A stretch of 32,396 bases of DNA from SIG603 sp964370405 (lineage in GTDB: Bacteria > Bacillota > Clostridia > Oscillospirales > Acutalibacteraceae). Made by a program: the position numbers and the translations under genes. The stretch lies in NCBI GenBank assembly GCA_964370405.1, contig CAYJJB010000012.1:1-32396 (forward strand), in the 5' to 3' direction. The notes below the pieces were generated by a model. That model worked only from the letters and a program-made list of their open reading frames with translations. It had not been told where the DNA came from and made no database searches. Each line of letters begins with the position of its first letter. Position 1 is the stretch's first letter. Of the stretch, positions 8,238-16,348 are shown piece after piece.

Positions 8238-8264
8238 TAGACCCCAAAGTAAGTTTGGGGTCTA
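8238..8264 (-). repeat. 11-5-11 inverted repeat at the start of the ABC operon transcript; hairpin with T-rich tail
   Basis: TAGACCCCAAA (8238-8248), five-base spacer, TTTGGGGTCTA (8254-8264). On the minus strand it begins right at the predicted transcription start (near 8260) and is followed by TTTTTCTATTTT. It could terminate the DUF1540 transcript arriving from upstream, act as an attenuator, or be a repressor operator. The stem is perfect and GC-rich. Confidence 0.8.
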
Positions 8265-8266
8265 CA

Positions 8267-8295
8267 ATAATAACACTTTAAAATTAGTTTGTCAA
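8267..8295 (-). promoter_or_regulatory. Sigma-A promoter of the ABC exporter operon
   Basis: On the minus strand, perfect -35 TTGACA (complement of 8290-8295), 17-base spacer, -10 TATTAT (complement of 8267-8272). It lies between the DUF1540 stop codon (8301) and the ATPase start, giving a leader of about 50 bases that contains the inverted repeat. Confidence 0.8.
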
Positions 8296-8300
8296 TATAT

Positions 8301-8621
8301 TTATTTTGCTGTAAAACTACAGCACTCTGTGTCGCTCATGGAGCTTGGTGCCTGACAGCATCCATCTACACTCACGGCTCTTGCGTGGCAACAATCACTT
8401 GAATTGTAACTGCAATTTGCCACTTTGCAAAATACCTCAGTATCTTCAACTGCATGCTTTGTAACTGCATTTTGCCCAGCTGCAGCTTTGGGATAATAAG
8501 AAGAGCAACAAGTTTGATCTTTTTTAATAGCCGCTGGACCGTCTACCTTGATGTTTGATAGTGAACATAGGCTATTTAGATTGTTTGCGCAGCTGTTAAC
8601 CTGACATGTTAATTTTGTCAT
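8301..8621 (-). CDS. Cysteine-rich protein with two DUF1540 domains
   Basis: A 106-residue protein with 13 cysteines. Two copies of a DUF1540-like unit are visible, at about 4-43 (Cys6, 11, 19, 38, 39) and 63-104 (Cys65, 70, 77, 78, 88, 89, 100, 101). Each has the pattern of paired cysteines around an Asn/Leu-rich loop, then a V-D-G turn and a Cys-Cys near the end. DUF1540 is common in Clostridia; a metal-binding role is suspected, but the function is not established to my knowledge. There is no signal peptide or membrane span. ATG 8621 has SD GAAAGG (8631-8636) nine bases upstream. It is a single-gene unit between its own promoter and the hairpin at 8238-8264. Confidence 0.85.
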   Translation of the reverse strand: MTKLTCQVNSCANNLNSLCSLSNIKVDGPAAIKKDQTCCSSYYPKAAAGQNAVTKHAVEDTEVFCKVANCSYNSSDCCHARAVSVDGCCQAPSSMSDTECCSFTAK

Positions 8622-8645
8622 AAACTCAATCCTTTCAAAATAAAT

Positions 8646-8664
8646 TGCAAAATTTAATTTTGCA
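8646..8664 (-). repeat. Perfect 9-1-9 inverted repeat upstream of the DUF1540 gene
   Basis: TGCAAAATT, T, AATTTTGCA, directly adjoining the predicted -10 box and covering the predicted transcription start (near 8657). The AT-rich, odd-length dyad looks like a binding site for a dimeric repressor rather than a terminator, as no T tract follows. Confidence 0.55.
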
Positions 8665-8691
8665 TATTAATTATTTTTTACAAAGAATCAA
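8664..8691 (-). promoter_or_regulatory. Probable promoter of the DUF1540 gene
   Basis: On the minus strand, -35 TTGATT (complement of 8686-8691), 16-base spacer, -10 TAATAT (complement of 8664-8669). The match is moderate; the region is AT-rich so other -10 choices exist. Confidence 0.45.
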
Positions 8692-8700
8692 GAGTTATAC

Positions 8701-9942
8701 CTAAAACTCTTTTAAAAGTTTTTGATTTTCTAGTTGCATATCAATGTATGTTTTTAATATTGGAGTAGAAATTTTTTCTATTTTTTCTTCTAAAACAGCA
8801 GTGTTTTCTGAAATCACATCTACAATTTTTTTGTCAATTAAATTTTCATCACACATAGAGTAAAGTATTTCTATACATTTTTTCCATGTATAAGACTCTT
8901 TATACTTTCTTGCACCTACTAAAGCGCTAGTGATATCAGATACTACAACAATTTTTTGGCTAAGAGTGAGGTCTTTATCCTCAATATGCAAAGGATAGCC
9001 ACTGCCATTAAGTTTTTCATGATGGCTAACAGCAATTTTAATAATATCACTTGAAAAAGTATCTTTAAGTATTTCCTCGGTAAAACTTACATGCTTTTTC
9101 ATTTCAGACATCTGATATTCATCAAATATTCCGTTATATTCCAAAATTTCGCTATCAATAGCAATTTTTCCAATATCGTGTACCAATGAGCCATAGTAAA
9201 TCTTTTTAATTTCATTATCAGAAAGGCCAAGTTTTTGAGCAATAAAAACACTGATGGTAGTTGTGTTTATTGAATGTATCATTGTTACATTACTTTTAAA
9301 TTCAATACTTTGAATTATCATTTGTAAATACTTTTTTGCTTCATCTTCTGAAATATGCAAAAAATCTATTTCGTCATTAAACCAAGAAATTGCGAGTTTA
9401 TGCCAAGATTCACAAAAAATATTGCTTTCATTAATTGCAGTGTCAAGTGCTAATAGATATTTCTCATCACAACAGTTTGTAGCCCTCATTTTTGAAACAA
9501 TATTAGCTTTTTGAACACCAGTTGCAAGTGCAATATCTGTCCTGTCTGCTGTAAAAATAATTTGAGCATACTTTGCAATAATTTCACTAACATTTATAAG
9601 CTCTTTATAAGGTGTATGATGATAAAGCAAAACTTTTGAAAATTCTTTGAGTGGAGAAAGGTACTTTAAAAATAAATAACCATAAATTGAATGAGGTGCA
9701 ACGTTTTTTGTTTCAAACTCAATCATATTATCTATTTCTTCAGTCTTATAAGCTCCAATATCATGAAATAAAGACAGTAAAAACATTGTTTTTCGGTCTA
9801 TGCTGTCATCATCTAAAATATCAAGCATTTTATCTGTAATATAAGCAACCCTTAAACCGTGGTCTACAAGTCTTTTATCATAATATTGTAAAGATTTTGC
9901 GCATAAAGAAATTATTTGTTGTGGATTTATAACATATGGCAT
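8701..9942 (-). CDS. Tandem HD domain and HD-GYP domain protein (possible cyclic-di-GMP phosphodiesterase)
   Basis: A 413-residue soluble protein. The first HD domain (about 25-125) keeps His28, His60-Asp61, His84 and His108-His109. The second (about 220-385) is an HD-GYP domain with His223, His255-Asp256-Ile-Gly-Lys, His284, His307-His308 and the GYP tripeptide Gly315-Tyr-Pro317, plus Asp336. HD-GYP proteins hydrolyse cyclic-di-GMP or related dinucleotides; here the metal-binding residues look intact, so activity is plausible. There is no receiver, PAS or membrane domain, so the N-terminal HD domain may be a sensor or a second hydrolase (inference). ATG 9942 is chosen because SD AAGGAGT (9952-9958) lies ten bases upstream; a longer frame to 10002 would start inside the histidine phosphatase gene. 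Last gene of the long minus-strand run. A weak hairpin (AGAGTT/AACTCT) spans its stop codon. Confidence 0.87.
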   Translation of the reverse strand: MPYVINPQQIISLCAKSLQYYDKRLVDHGLRVAYITDKMLDILDDDSIDRKTMFLLSLFHDIGAYKTEEIDNMIEFETKNVAPHSIYGYLFLKYLSPLKEFSKVLLYHHTPYKELINVSEIIAKYAQIIFTADRTDIALATGVQKANIVSKMRATNCCDEKYLLALDTAINESNIFCESWHKLAISWFNDEIDFLHISEDEAKKYLQMIIQSIEFKSNVTMIHSINTTTISVFIAQKLGLSDNEIKKIYYGSLVHDIGKIAIDSEILEYNGIFDEYQMSEMKKHVSFTEEILKDTFSSDIIKIAVSHHEKLNGSGYPLHIEDKDLTLSQKIVVVSDITSALVGARKYKESYTWKKCIEILYSMCDENLIDKKIVDVISENTAVLEEKIEKISTPILKTYIDMQLENQKLLKEF

Positions 9943-9949
9943 GTAAATC

Positions 9950-10645
9950 TTACTCCTTATTTTCATAAAGCGAGTTTGCCGCCGCTTCACGTGCAATGTC
10001 AATTATACTGTAATCGTTGGATTCTTTTTTTTGTGTTGGTGGAATTTGGCTGTACACTTCACATACATGAGAGCGTGACCAAAGACCTGTGTCAAGTCTT
10101 ATGGAATATCCATTACCGCTTTCACAAATCCAGTCTGTCATCTTAGCCTGAGGTAAGCCGTAAGCTGCAAGTATGGTCATAATAACTCCACCATGAGTTA
10201 CAAGAACAACATCCGTCTGCCCAGTAAACATCATATTGTTTACAAGGGTTTCAAATCCTTTGCAGACTCTTTGCATAAACACAGAAAAGCTTTCGCCGTT
10301 TGGAGGTGAAACGCTGTTTCCGCCGTTTATCCACTCTATAAATCGTGGGTCCTCTTTAAGCTCGTCTGCGTTTTTGTCTTCCCAGTCGCCAAAATCACAC
10401 TCTGCCATTTCAAAAATTACAGTAGGTTCGGCATCTGGATATAAAATTTTCAAACTGTCTACGCATCTTGTGGAGGGGCTTGCATAAAAATCTTTTGCAT
10501 ATGGGAAGTCATGCTCACTTTTTAGTTTTGCAAGCTCTTTTATACCTTCTATAGCAAGAGGTGATTCAGTTCTACCTATATATTTTGATAATAGGCTGCC
10601 CTCACAAGTGCCATGTCTTATAAGATGAATTTTATAAGTCTTCAT
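9950..10645 (-). CDS. Histidine phosphatase family protein (phosphoglycerate-mutase-like)
   Basis: A 231-residue cytoplasmic protein of the branch-1 histidine phosphatase superfamily. It has the phospho-acceptor motif LIRHGT (Arg10, His11, Gly12), a second arginine in ASPSTRC (Arg60), the acid Glu82 in AECDFGDWE and the second histidine His151 in VTHGG. These support a working phosphatase rather than a mutase, close to CobC/GpmB-like enzymes; the substrate is unknown. There is no cobalamin gene nearby, which argues against a dedicated CobC. It starts ten bases after leuS with SD AAGGA about eight bases before ATG 10645, and its stop overlaps the SD of the HD-GYP gene. The three genes are thus probably co-transcribed. 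Confidence 0.88.
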   Translation of the reverse strand: MKTYKIHLIRHGTCEGSLLSKYIGRTESPLAIEGIKELAKLKSEHDFPYAKDFYASPSTRCVDSLKILYPDAEPTVIFEMAECDFGDWEDKNADELKEDPRFIEWINGGNSVSPPNGESFSVFMQRVCKGFETLVNNMMFTGQTDVVLVTHGGVIMTILAAYGLPQAKMTDWICESGNGYSIRLDTGLWSRSHVCEVYSQIPPTQKKESNDYSIIDIAREAAANSLYENKE

Positions 10646-10655
10646 AAATTTTTCC

Positions 10656-13020
10656 TTATTTTACAACTATGTTAACAAGTTTTCCAGGTACGTAAATTTC
10701 TTTTACTATACTCTTACCCTCAAGTTCTGCTATGATTTTTTCCTGTGATAAAGAAAGTGATATAACACTTTCTTTATCAGAGTCTGTTGGAATTTCAAGT
10801 TTTGTCTTAAGCTTTCCGTTTATTTGAACAACTATTTCAATTGTGGCTTCAACGCATTTTGCTTCATCATAAGTTGGCCAGTTTTCCATAGCAACTACTT
10901 TGTTTGAAAGTTTTTTAACGCTCCACATCTCCTCGGTTACATGCGGTGCGAATGGATTTAATAAAAGAGTGAATATTCTAAGCTCTTCACGTGTTATTGA
11001 GCCTTTTTTTGTTATATCATTTATAAGTGCCATTAAACTTGCTATTGCTGTGTTGAATTTTAGATGCTCGCAGTCATAGCTTACTTTTTTAATGGTTTTA
11101 TGGAATGCTGTTTCAAGCTCTTTGCTGATAGTATCCTCATTTGTTAAGATATCACCAAGCGCCCAGTATCTTTCTACAAAACGTCTACAGCCTTTAATGC
11201 CCTCGGCACTCCAAGGTGCTGATTTTTCAAAGTCGCCTATAAACATCTCGTAAAGTCTAAATGTATCTGCACCGTACTCTACTACTATCTCATCAGGATT
11301 TACAACATTTCCTTTTGATTTACTCATCTTAATTCCGCCTTCGCCTAAAATCATGCCGTGGCTTGTGCGTTTTTGATAAGGCTCTGCAGTTGGAACAACA
11401 CCTATATCATATAAGAATTTATGCCAAAAACGGCTGTATAGTAGGTGAAGCGTTGTGTGCTCCATTCCGCCATTATACCAGTCTATTGGTGACCAGTAAT
11501 TAAGCGCTTCTTTAGATGCAAGTGCTTCTTCATTATTTGGGTCCATATATCTTAAGAAATACCAAGACGAACCTGCCCANNNNNNNNNNGTTAACCCAAT
11601 CTGTCACTTTTGAAAGTGGCGACTCGCCTGTGTCTGTAGGCTCATAAGTATCAATCATAGGTAGAGTAAGCGGAAGTTCTTTTTCATCAAGTGGCACAAA
11701 TCCACAGCACTCACAGTTTACAATCGGAATAGGCTCTCCCCAGTATCTTTGTCTTGCAAAAACCCAGTCACGTAGTTTAAAGTTTACTTTTTTACTGCCT
11801 ATACCATTTTCTTCTACATAAGATTTAATTTTTTCTTTAGCCTCTTCAACAGATAATCCGTTTAGTATATCAGAGTTTACCATTACACCTGTGTCGCAGT
11901 CTGTAAAGGCTTCGTTTTGAACATCGCCACCTTTTACGACTTCTATAATTGGTAAATCAAATTTCTTTGCAAACTCCCAGTCCCTTGTGTCATGTGCAGG
12001 AACCGCCATAATTGCACCTGTTCCGTAAGAAACAAGTACATAGTCTGAAATAAAAATAGGTATTTCTTTTCCTGTAAGTGGATTTATAGCGCTAACGCCA
12101 TCTAGTTTAACACCTGTTTTTTCCTTTACAACTTCTGTTCTTTCAAAATCAGATTTTTTAGAAGCCATTTCTTGATAAGCTTTAACTTCATCAAGATTAT
12201 TTAAGCTATCTTCCCATTTTTTTAGATAAGGATGTTCTGGAGATACTACCATATAAGTTGCTCCATAAACTGTGTCAGGTCTTGTTGTGTATACTCTTAG
12301 TACATCTCCAGAAGTAGTATTAAAATCAAGCTCTGCACCTTCTGAGCGACCTATCCAGTTTTTTTGTTGAGCTTTAACTCGTTCAGGATAATCAACAGTA
12401 TCTAAATCATCAAGAAGTCTTTGTGCGTATTCTGTAATTTTTAGCATCCACTGTGATTTTTCTTTTCTTACAACTTCGCTAGAACATCTCTCGCAGAAAC
12501 CATTTACTACTTCTTCATTTGCCAAAACGCATTTGCAAGAAGTACACCAGTTAACGGTCATTTCATGTTTGTAAGCAAGACCTTTTTTAAATAATTGCAA
12601 AAATATCCACTGAGTCCATTTATAGTATTTGGGATCAGTTGTGTTTATTTCACGTTCCCAGTCAAAAGACATGCCAAGAGATCTTATTTGCTTTTTAAAC
12701 CTTGCAACGTTTTTCTTTGTAACTTCTACAGGGTGAATTTTATGTTTTATTGCATAGTTTTCAGTGGGAAGTCCAAAAGCATCCCAGCCTATAGGATACA
12801 GCACATTATAGCCGTCAAGTCTTCTCTTTCTTGCGACTACATCTAAAGCTGTATATGGTCTTGGATGACCTACATGAAGTCCGTCGCCTGATGGGTACGG
12901 AAATTCTATAAGTGCATAAAATTTTGGTTTTTCAGAACCATTTTTTGCATTAAAAACTTTTAATTCATCCCATTTGTCTTGCCATTTAGGTTCAACATCT
13001 CTGTGCATATATTTACTCAT
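10656..13020 (-). CDS. leuS: Leucine--tRNA ligase, with an internal assembly gap
   Basis: Class I leucyl-tRNA synthetase, which charges tRNA-Leu with leucine. The N-terminal part (477 codons to the gap) has HVGH (49-52), a cysteine-pair zinc-like insert (CTSC...CERC), and a CP1 editing domain with TTRPDTVYG and GTGAIMAVPAHD. The C-terminal part (307 residues after the gap) has IKMSKSKGN (the KMSKS loop, near 11316-11330) and the anticodon-binding and C-terminal domains. The two halves lie in different frames only because ten N (11580-11589) stand for a longer missing piece: the sequence goes from DTGESPLSKVTDWVN directly to WAGSSWYFLRY. Related enzymes have about 19 residues between, including METDTMPQ-like sequence. 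With these the enzyme would be near 803 residues, normal for bacteria. It is one intact gene, not a pseudogene. SD AAGGAG (13033-13038) is 12 bases before ATG 13020. Confidence 0.95.
11580..11589. other. Assembly gap (10 N) inside leuS
   Basis: Codon boundaries are exact on both sides, so the missing length must be a multiple of 3; ten is not. By comparison with the family about 57 bases are missing, covering the segment before the WAGSSWYF motif. Confidence 0.93.
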
Positions 13021-13041
13021 ACTATATTTTAACTCCTTAAA

Positions 13042-13398
13042 TTAAATCTCTTTAGTAAAATCAAATTCTACAAATTTGCCGTCACTCCAAAGTCTGTCAA
13101 GGTCATAAAACTCTCTTGCCTCTTCGGTAAATACGTGAATTACCACTGTGTGATAATCAAGCAGTATCCAACCGTTAGAGCGATAACCTTCTATTCTTGA
13201 GGGCATAATTCCTTCTGCCTTAAGTTTCATTTCAACACTATCAGATAAAGCTTGTACTTGTGTGCTGCTTGAACCTGTCGCTATAACGAAATAGTCGCCA
13301 AGCGTTGAAATTTCTTCAATATCTATTACCTTAATATCTTTTCCCAACTTGTCATCAAGTGCAAAAGCTGCAATTTTTGCCATTTTTAAAGCTTCCAT
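13042..13398 (-). CDS. rsfS: Ribosome silencing factor RsfS
   Basis: A 118-residue protein of the RsfS/Iojap family, which binds ribosomal protein L14 and blocks subunit joining in starvation. Family signs are the central DYFVIATGSSSTQVQALSD segment and the C-terminal GYRSNGWILLDYHTVVIHVF followed by EEAREFYDLDRLW. Length is normal. ATG 13398 has GGAG about eight bases upstream. It sits between yqeK (14 bases) and leuS (21 bases), the usual Firmicute neighbourhood; the LytR-type gene often found between yqeK and rsfS is absent here. Confidence 0.95.
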   Translation of the reverse strand: MEALKMAKIAAFALDDKLGKDIKVIDIEEISTLGDYFVIATGSSSTQVQALSDSVEMKLKAEGIMPSRIEGYRSNGWILLDYHTVVIHVFTEEAREFYDLDRLWSDGKFVEFDFTKEI

Positions 13399-13412
13399 TA
13401 TTCTTCTCCATT

Positions 13413-13982
13413 CTATTTGTTTGTATTTTTTACCGCCTGGTTATACGCCTCAAAACTTTTTGGCGTAACCGCTTCTTCATTTTGTAAAAGTTCAGCAATG
13501 CTAAAGGATAAGCCATAAACCATTGCTGCATCTAAATTTTTATTTGCAAGTGCTCGCATATAATCCACACCATCATAATCTCTGTCATCTGAGATATAGT
13601 CAGCGATAAATATAACTTTTTCAAGCACGGACATATCTTTTCTGCCACTTGTATGATGTCTTATAGCATTAAAAATATCATCATCTTTAATATCTAAATT
13701 TTCATAAACATAAATGGCTCCTGCAATTTGGTGCCAAAGAGATTTAGAATTTATTTCAATATCATCAAGTATTATATCAAAGTTTAGTATTAATTTCAAC
13801 TGATTATCAGCACTTTCTTCTTTCATAATGTCATGCAAAAGTCCTGCAATTTCTGCTTTTTTCTTATCCGCACCATGAATTTTTGAAAGTTCAACTGCTT
13901 TTTTTGATACATTTACAGAGTGTTTATAGCGCTTTGATGATAATTTTTCTTTTACTATTTTTTTGTAGTCACTTATATTCAT
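13413..13982 (-). CDS. yqeK: YqeK-family HD-domain diadenosine tetraphosphate hydrolase
   Basis: A 189-residue HD-domain protein. YqeK enzymes split diadenosine tetraphosphate symmetrically into ADP, limiting this alarmone. Metal-binding residues are seen in RYKHSVNVS, GLLHDIMKEES, the WHQIAGA segment, IRHHTSGRKDMS and FIADYISDDRDYDGVD. Its ATG overlaps the nadD stop by four bases (ATGA type), so translation is probably coupled. The nadD-yqeK-rsfS order is standard in Firmicutes. The name is secure from context and domain; activity is inferred. Confidence 0.93.
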   Translation of the reverse strand: MNISDYKKIVKEKLSSKRYKHSVNVSKKAVELSKIHGADKKKAEIAGLLHDIMKEESADNQLKLILNFDIILDDIEINSKSLWHQIAGAIYVYENLDIKDDDIFNAIRHHTSGRKDMSVLEKVIFIADYISDDRDYDGVDYMRALANKNLDAAMVYGLSFSIAELLQNEEAVTPKSFEAYNQAVKNTNK

Positions 13983-14587
13983 CTGTCACCTGTTTTATAT
14001 AAATTGTTATTTGTAATATAATCCGCAACTTTTTGTCCAACCGTATTAATTAATGTTAAATCACTTGAGCCTCTTATTTGAGTGGAAGAAACATCAAAAT
14101 GGCTTATATTTAAAATCACTATAGACGCATTAAAATTATCTTCAAGATATTTTTTATACTCTTCCATTTTTAAAAGTCCGTCATCACTTCTTGGACAGGC
14201 GCAAATAGTCACATTTTTTAGTATATAATCTGCTTCAAACCATGTTTCCAAGGTGTAAAACATGTCCTCTCCGACTATAAAGTGAAAATTTGCACTCGGA
14301 TACTTATTAAAAAGCTCCTTTAAGGTAAGGCTTGTAAAGCTCTTGCCTTGTCTTTTTATTTCTATGTCAGATACTTCATAGTTTCCGTTTAAATCCTCTA
14401 CTGCAAGCCTGCACATATTAAGCCTATCAATTTCACTTGCAAGCTGTGTCGTACTTTTGTGCGGAGGTTTTTTTGTTGGAATGACTAATAATTTGTCTAA
14501 ACATAAAGCTTTATAAAATTCTGACATTATATGAGTGTGTCCTAAATGTATGGGATTGAACGTTCCGCCACAAATTCCAATTTTCAT
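13979..14587 (-). CDS. nadD: Nicotinate-nucleotide adenylyltransferase
   Basis: A 202-residue nucleotidyltransferase that joins nicotinate mononucleotide and ATP to form deamido-NAD in NAD synthesis. The N-terminus carries GGTFNPIHLGH with the HxGH motif, and the C-terminal part carries DVSSTQIRG, the ISSTxxR signature. VIPTKKPPHK is also typical. ATG 14587 is chosen: the GGAGAG SD (14592-14597) lies five bases upstream, while a TTG four codons earlier overlaps that SD and is unlikely. Follows yhbY by 14 bases. Confidence 0.96.
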   Translation of the reverse strand: MKIGICGGTFNPIHLGHTHIMSEFYKALCLDKLLVIPTKKPPHKSTTQLASEIDRLNMCRLAVEDLNGNYEVSDIEIKRQGKSFTSLTLKELFNKYPSANFHFIVGEDMFYTLETWFEADYILKNVTICACPRSDDGLLKMEEYKKYLEDNFNASIVILNISHFDVSSTQIRGSSDLTLINTVGQKVADYITNNNLYKTGDR

Positions 14588-14601
14588 GCAACTCTCCAAG
14601 T

Positions 14602-14916
14602 TTAATATCTTGATTTTTTCTCTTTTGGTAAGATTATTTTAGGCTCTTTATCGTTTTTTCTGTAAAGTATAAATTTTGAACCTATTACTTGTACGACCTC
14701 ACTGTTTGTAGCCTTAGATACTTCTTGTGCAGCCTCTTTTGGCGATATAGGACAGGTTTCCACAAGTACTTTGCATTTAATTAATTCACGAGTGGTAAGT
14801 GCACCGTCTGCCTGTGTTATGATTTCTTCACTCATACCGCCTTTTCCTATCATTAAGACTGTTTCAAGTGGGTTTGCAAGAGAGCGAAGGTACGCTCTTT
14901 GTTTGCTGTTTAACAT
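14602..14916 (-). CDS. yhbY: YhbY-family RNA-binding protein (CRM domain)
   Basis: A 104-residue protein made of one CRM domain, found with pre-50S ribosomal particles in other bacteria. It begins LNSKQRAYLRSLA, has the GxxG loop in GKGGMSEEI and a helix-strand layout ending VQVIGSKFILYRK. A basic tail (PKEKKSRY) probably touches RNA. Gene order rdgB-yhbY-nadD is tight: three bases separate it from rdgB. In many Firmicutes obgE lies just upstream; here it does not. Confidence 0.94.
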   Translation of the reverse strand: MLNSKQRAYLRSLANPLETVLMIGKGGMSEEIITQADGALTTRELIKCKVLVETCPISPKEAAQEVSKATNSEVVQVIGSKFILYRKNDKEPKIILPKEKKSRY

Positions 14917-14919
14917 AAT

Positions 14920-15495
14920 TTATATCTCTCTTTCTTTAAGGTAAGCCTCTAGTTTTTCTTTAAAGAGCCTTAGCGCTTTTCCTCTATGACTTACTTCATC
15001 TTTTTCTTCATCGCTCATTTGAGCAAAACTTTTTTCACCACATAAAAATATGGGGTCATAACCAAATCCGCCTTCGCCTAAAAGCTCAAAACTGATTTCA
15101 CCAACACAGTTCTCTTCTGCCAAAACTTTATCTCCATTTGGAAATACACAGGCTATGGCACAGGCAAAATGAGCACCTCTATCCCCTTTTTTAACATTTT
15201 CAAGCTCTTTTAATAAAGTGGATTTTCTCGTGCCTTCAGGTGCATATCTTGCAGAGTATATACCGGGTCTGCCATCTAAAGCGTCTACACAAAGACCTGA
15301 ATCATCGGCAATTGCAGGAAGACCTGTTTCTTTGCAGGCAAGCTCTGCTTTTAATAGAGCATTTTCCATAAAAGTTTTACCTGTCTCTTGGGCTTCGGTT
15401 AAATTTGCTGTAATGGCATTTATTCCCAAAGTTTTTAATATCCTGTCAAATTCTTTAATTTTATGTTTGTTATGACTTGCTATTATATAATTCAT
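14920..15495 (-). CDS. rdgB: XTP/dITP diphosphatase (non-canonical purine NTP pyrophosphatase)
   Basis: A 191-residue RdgB/HAM1 enzyme that removes dITP and XTP from the nucleotide pool so they are not built into DNA or RNA. The N-terminus ASHNKHKIKEF fits the substrate loop; ADDSGLCVDAL carries the catalytic acidic residues; GRPGIYSARYAPEG and the late GGFGYDPIF and SHRGKAL segments are diagnostic. ATG 15495 is chosen because GAGGA (15500-15504) is a few bases upstream; a TTG at 15513 precedes that SD. Confidence 0.96.
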   Translation of the reverse strand: MNYIIASHNKHKIKEFDRILKTLGINAITANLTEAQETGKTFMENALLKAELACKETGLPAIADDSGLCVDALDGRPGIYSARYAPEGTRKSTLLKELENVKKGDRGAHFACAIACVFPNGDKVLAEENCVGEISFELLGEGGFGYDPIFLCGEKSFAQMSDEEKDEVSHRGKALRLFKEKLEAYLKEREI

Positions 15496-15502
15496 TTTTT
15501 CC

Positions 15503-16348
15503 TCACAATCCAAGCTCTATAGCCGCTTTTTCCCAAAGCTCACTTGGTGCTTGTCCAAGTTCGTATGTTTTAGGTTTTGCAGCCTGCATAACGTTCCACG
15601 CAAGCTTCATTGGGTAGTTTTCCCCTGTTTCAAGTGATTTTATGACAGCTTTTGACCATGTACCACCTAATTTATAAAGCCCGCTTTCGTGTATCTGATT
15701 TATCGTGTCTAATACATTATACTCTATTTCATGAAAACTGTATAGCCATTTGTTTTTGTGGCTTTTAAGTGTGATAAAACAAGGTTTTTGTGCGCCGTGG
15801 CAATGTGTGCCTATTGCACCTGTATTTAAAATGGTGGTTCGCTTACCAACAAATTCTCTTTGCAAATGCGTGTGCCCACCTATGAGATAGTTTGTTGGAC
15901 ATGCCCTGTCCCACAAATTCATGCGGTATTCTATGCTAAAAATCGCTTCGTTAGTCTTTAGTGGCGTGCCATGACAAAACATTATTTCAGCAGCACCTTT
16001 AAACTGAACAATTTTTGATAATGGAAGGCTTTCAAAAAACTCAAAATCTCTACCTCTTAAATTTTCATAGTTATATAAAAGAGAGCCGCCCTCACGGCCA
16101 TACGTCCAGCCAGTTGGATTTTTTTTGTAATCAAGCATATAATCTTCTCTGTTGCCTCGTATGAACTCACAGTCAAAACTATCCTTAAAATCATATAAAA
16201 AATCCATTGTCTTTTGAGGATAGGCGCAGTCCGTGGTGTAGTCGCCAAGAAAAATATATTTTGTAGCACCTAAGTTTTCAGCATGTTTTATAGAGGTCTT
16301 AAGTGCAGGCAAATTACTGTGTATGTCTGATAAAACAGCTACTATCAT
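15503..16348 (-). CDS. Metallophosphoesterase family protein
   Basis: A 281-residue calcineurin-like phosphoesterase. Metal ligands appear as DIH (Asp8, His10), GD (Asp36), Asn66, His126 and GHTH (His159, His161). The usual GNHD is GNRE here, so the histidine that acts as general acid in many members is Arg67, as in some YfcE-like and protein-phosphatase-like subgroups. Substrate is unknown. The last 80 residues are an unassigned extension. ATG 16348 overlaps the ftsY stop by four bases and rdgB starts seven bases after its stop, so it is embedded in the operon. Its SD GAGGGAT lies in the end of ftsY. Confidence 0.85.
   Translation of the reverse strand: MIVAVLSDIHSNLPALKTSIKHAENLGATKYIFLGDYTTDCAYPQKTMDFLYDFKDSFDCEFIRGNREDYMLDYKKNPTGWTYGREGGSLLYNYENLRGRDFEFFESLPLSKIVQFKGAAEIMFCHGTPLKTNEAIFSIEYRMNLWDRACPTNYLIGGHTHLQREFVGKRTTILNTGAIGTHCHGAQKPCFITLKSHKNKWLYSFHEIEYNVLDTINQIHESGLYKLGGTWSKAVIKSLETGENYPMKLAWNVMQAAKPKTYELGQAPSELWEKAAIELGL

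Noticed and set aside
10656..13020. leuS as two genes or a frameshifted pseudogene
   Set aside because: The break coincides exactly with the N run and both sides are intact family sequence in register.
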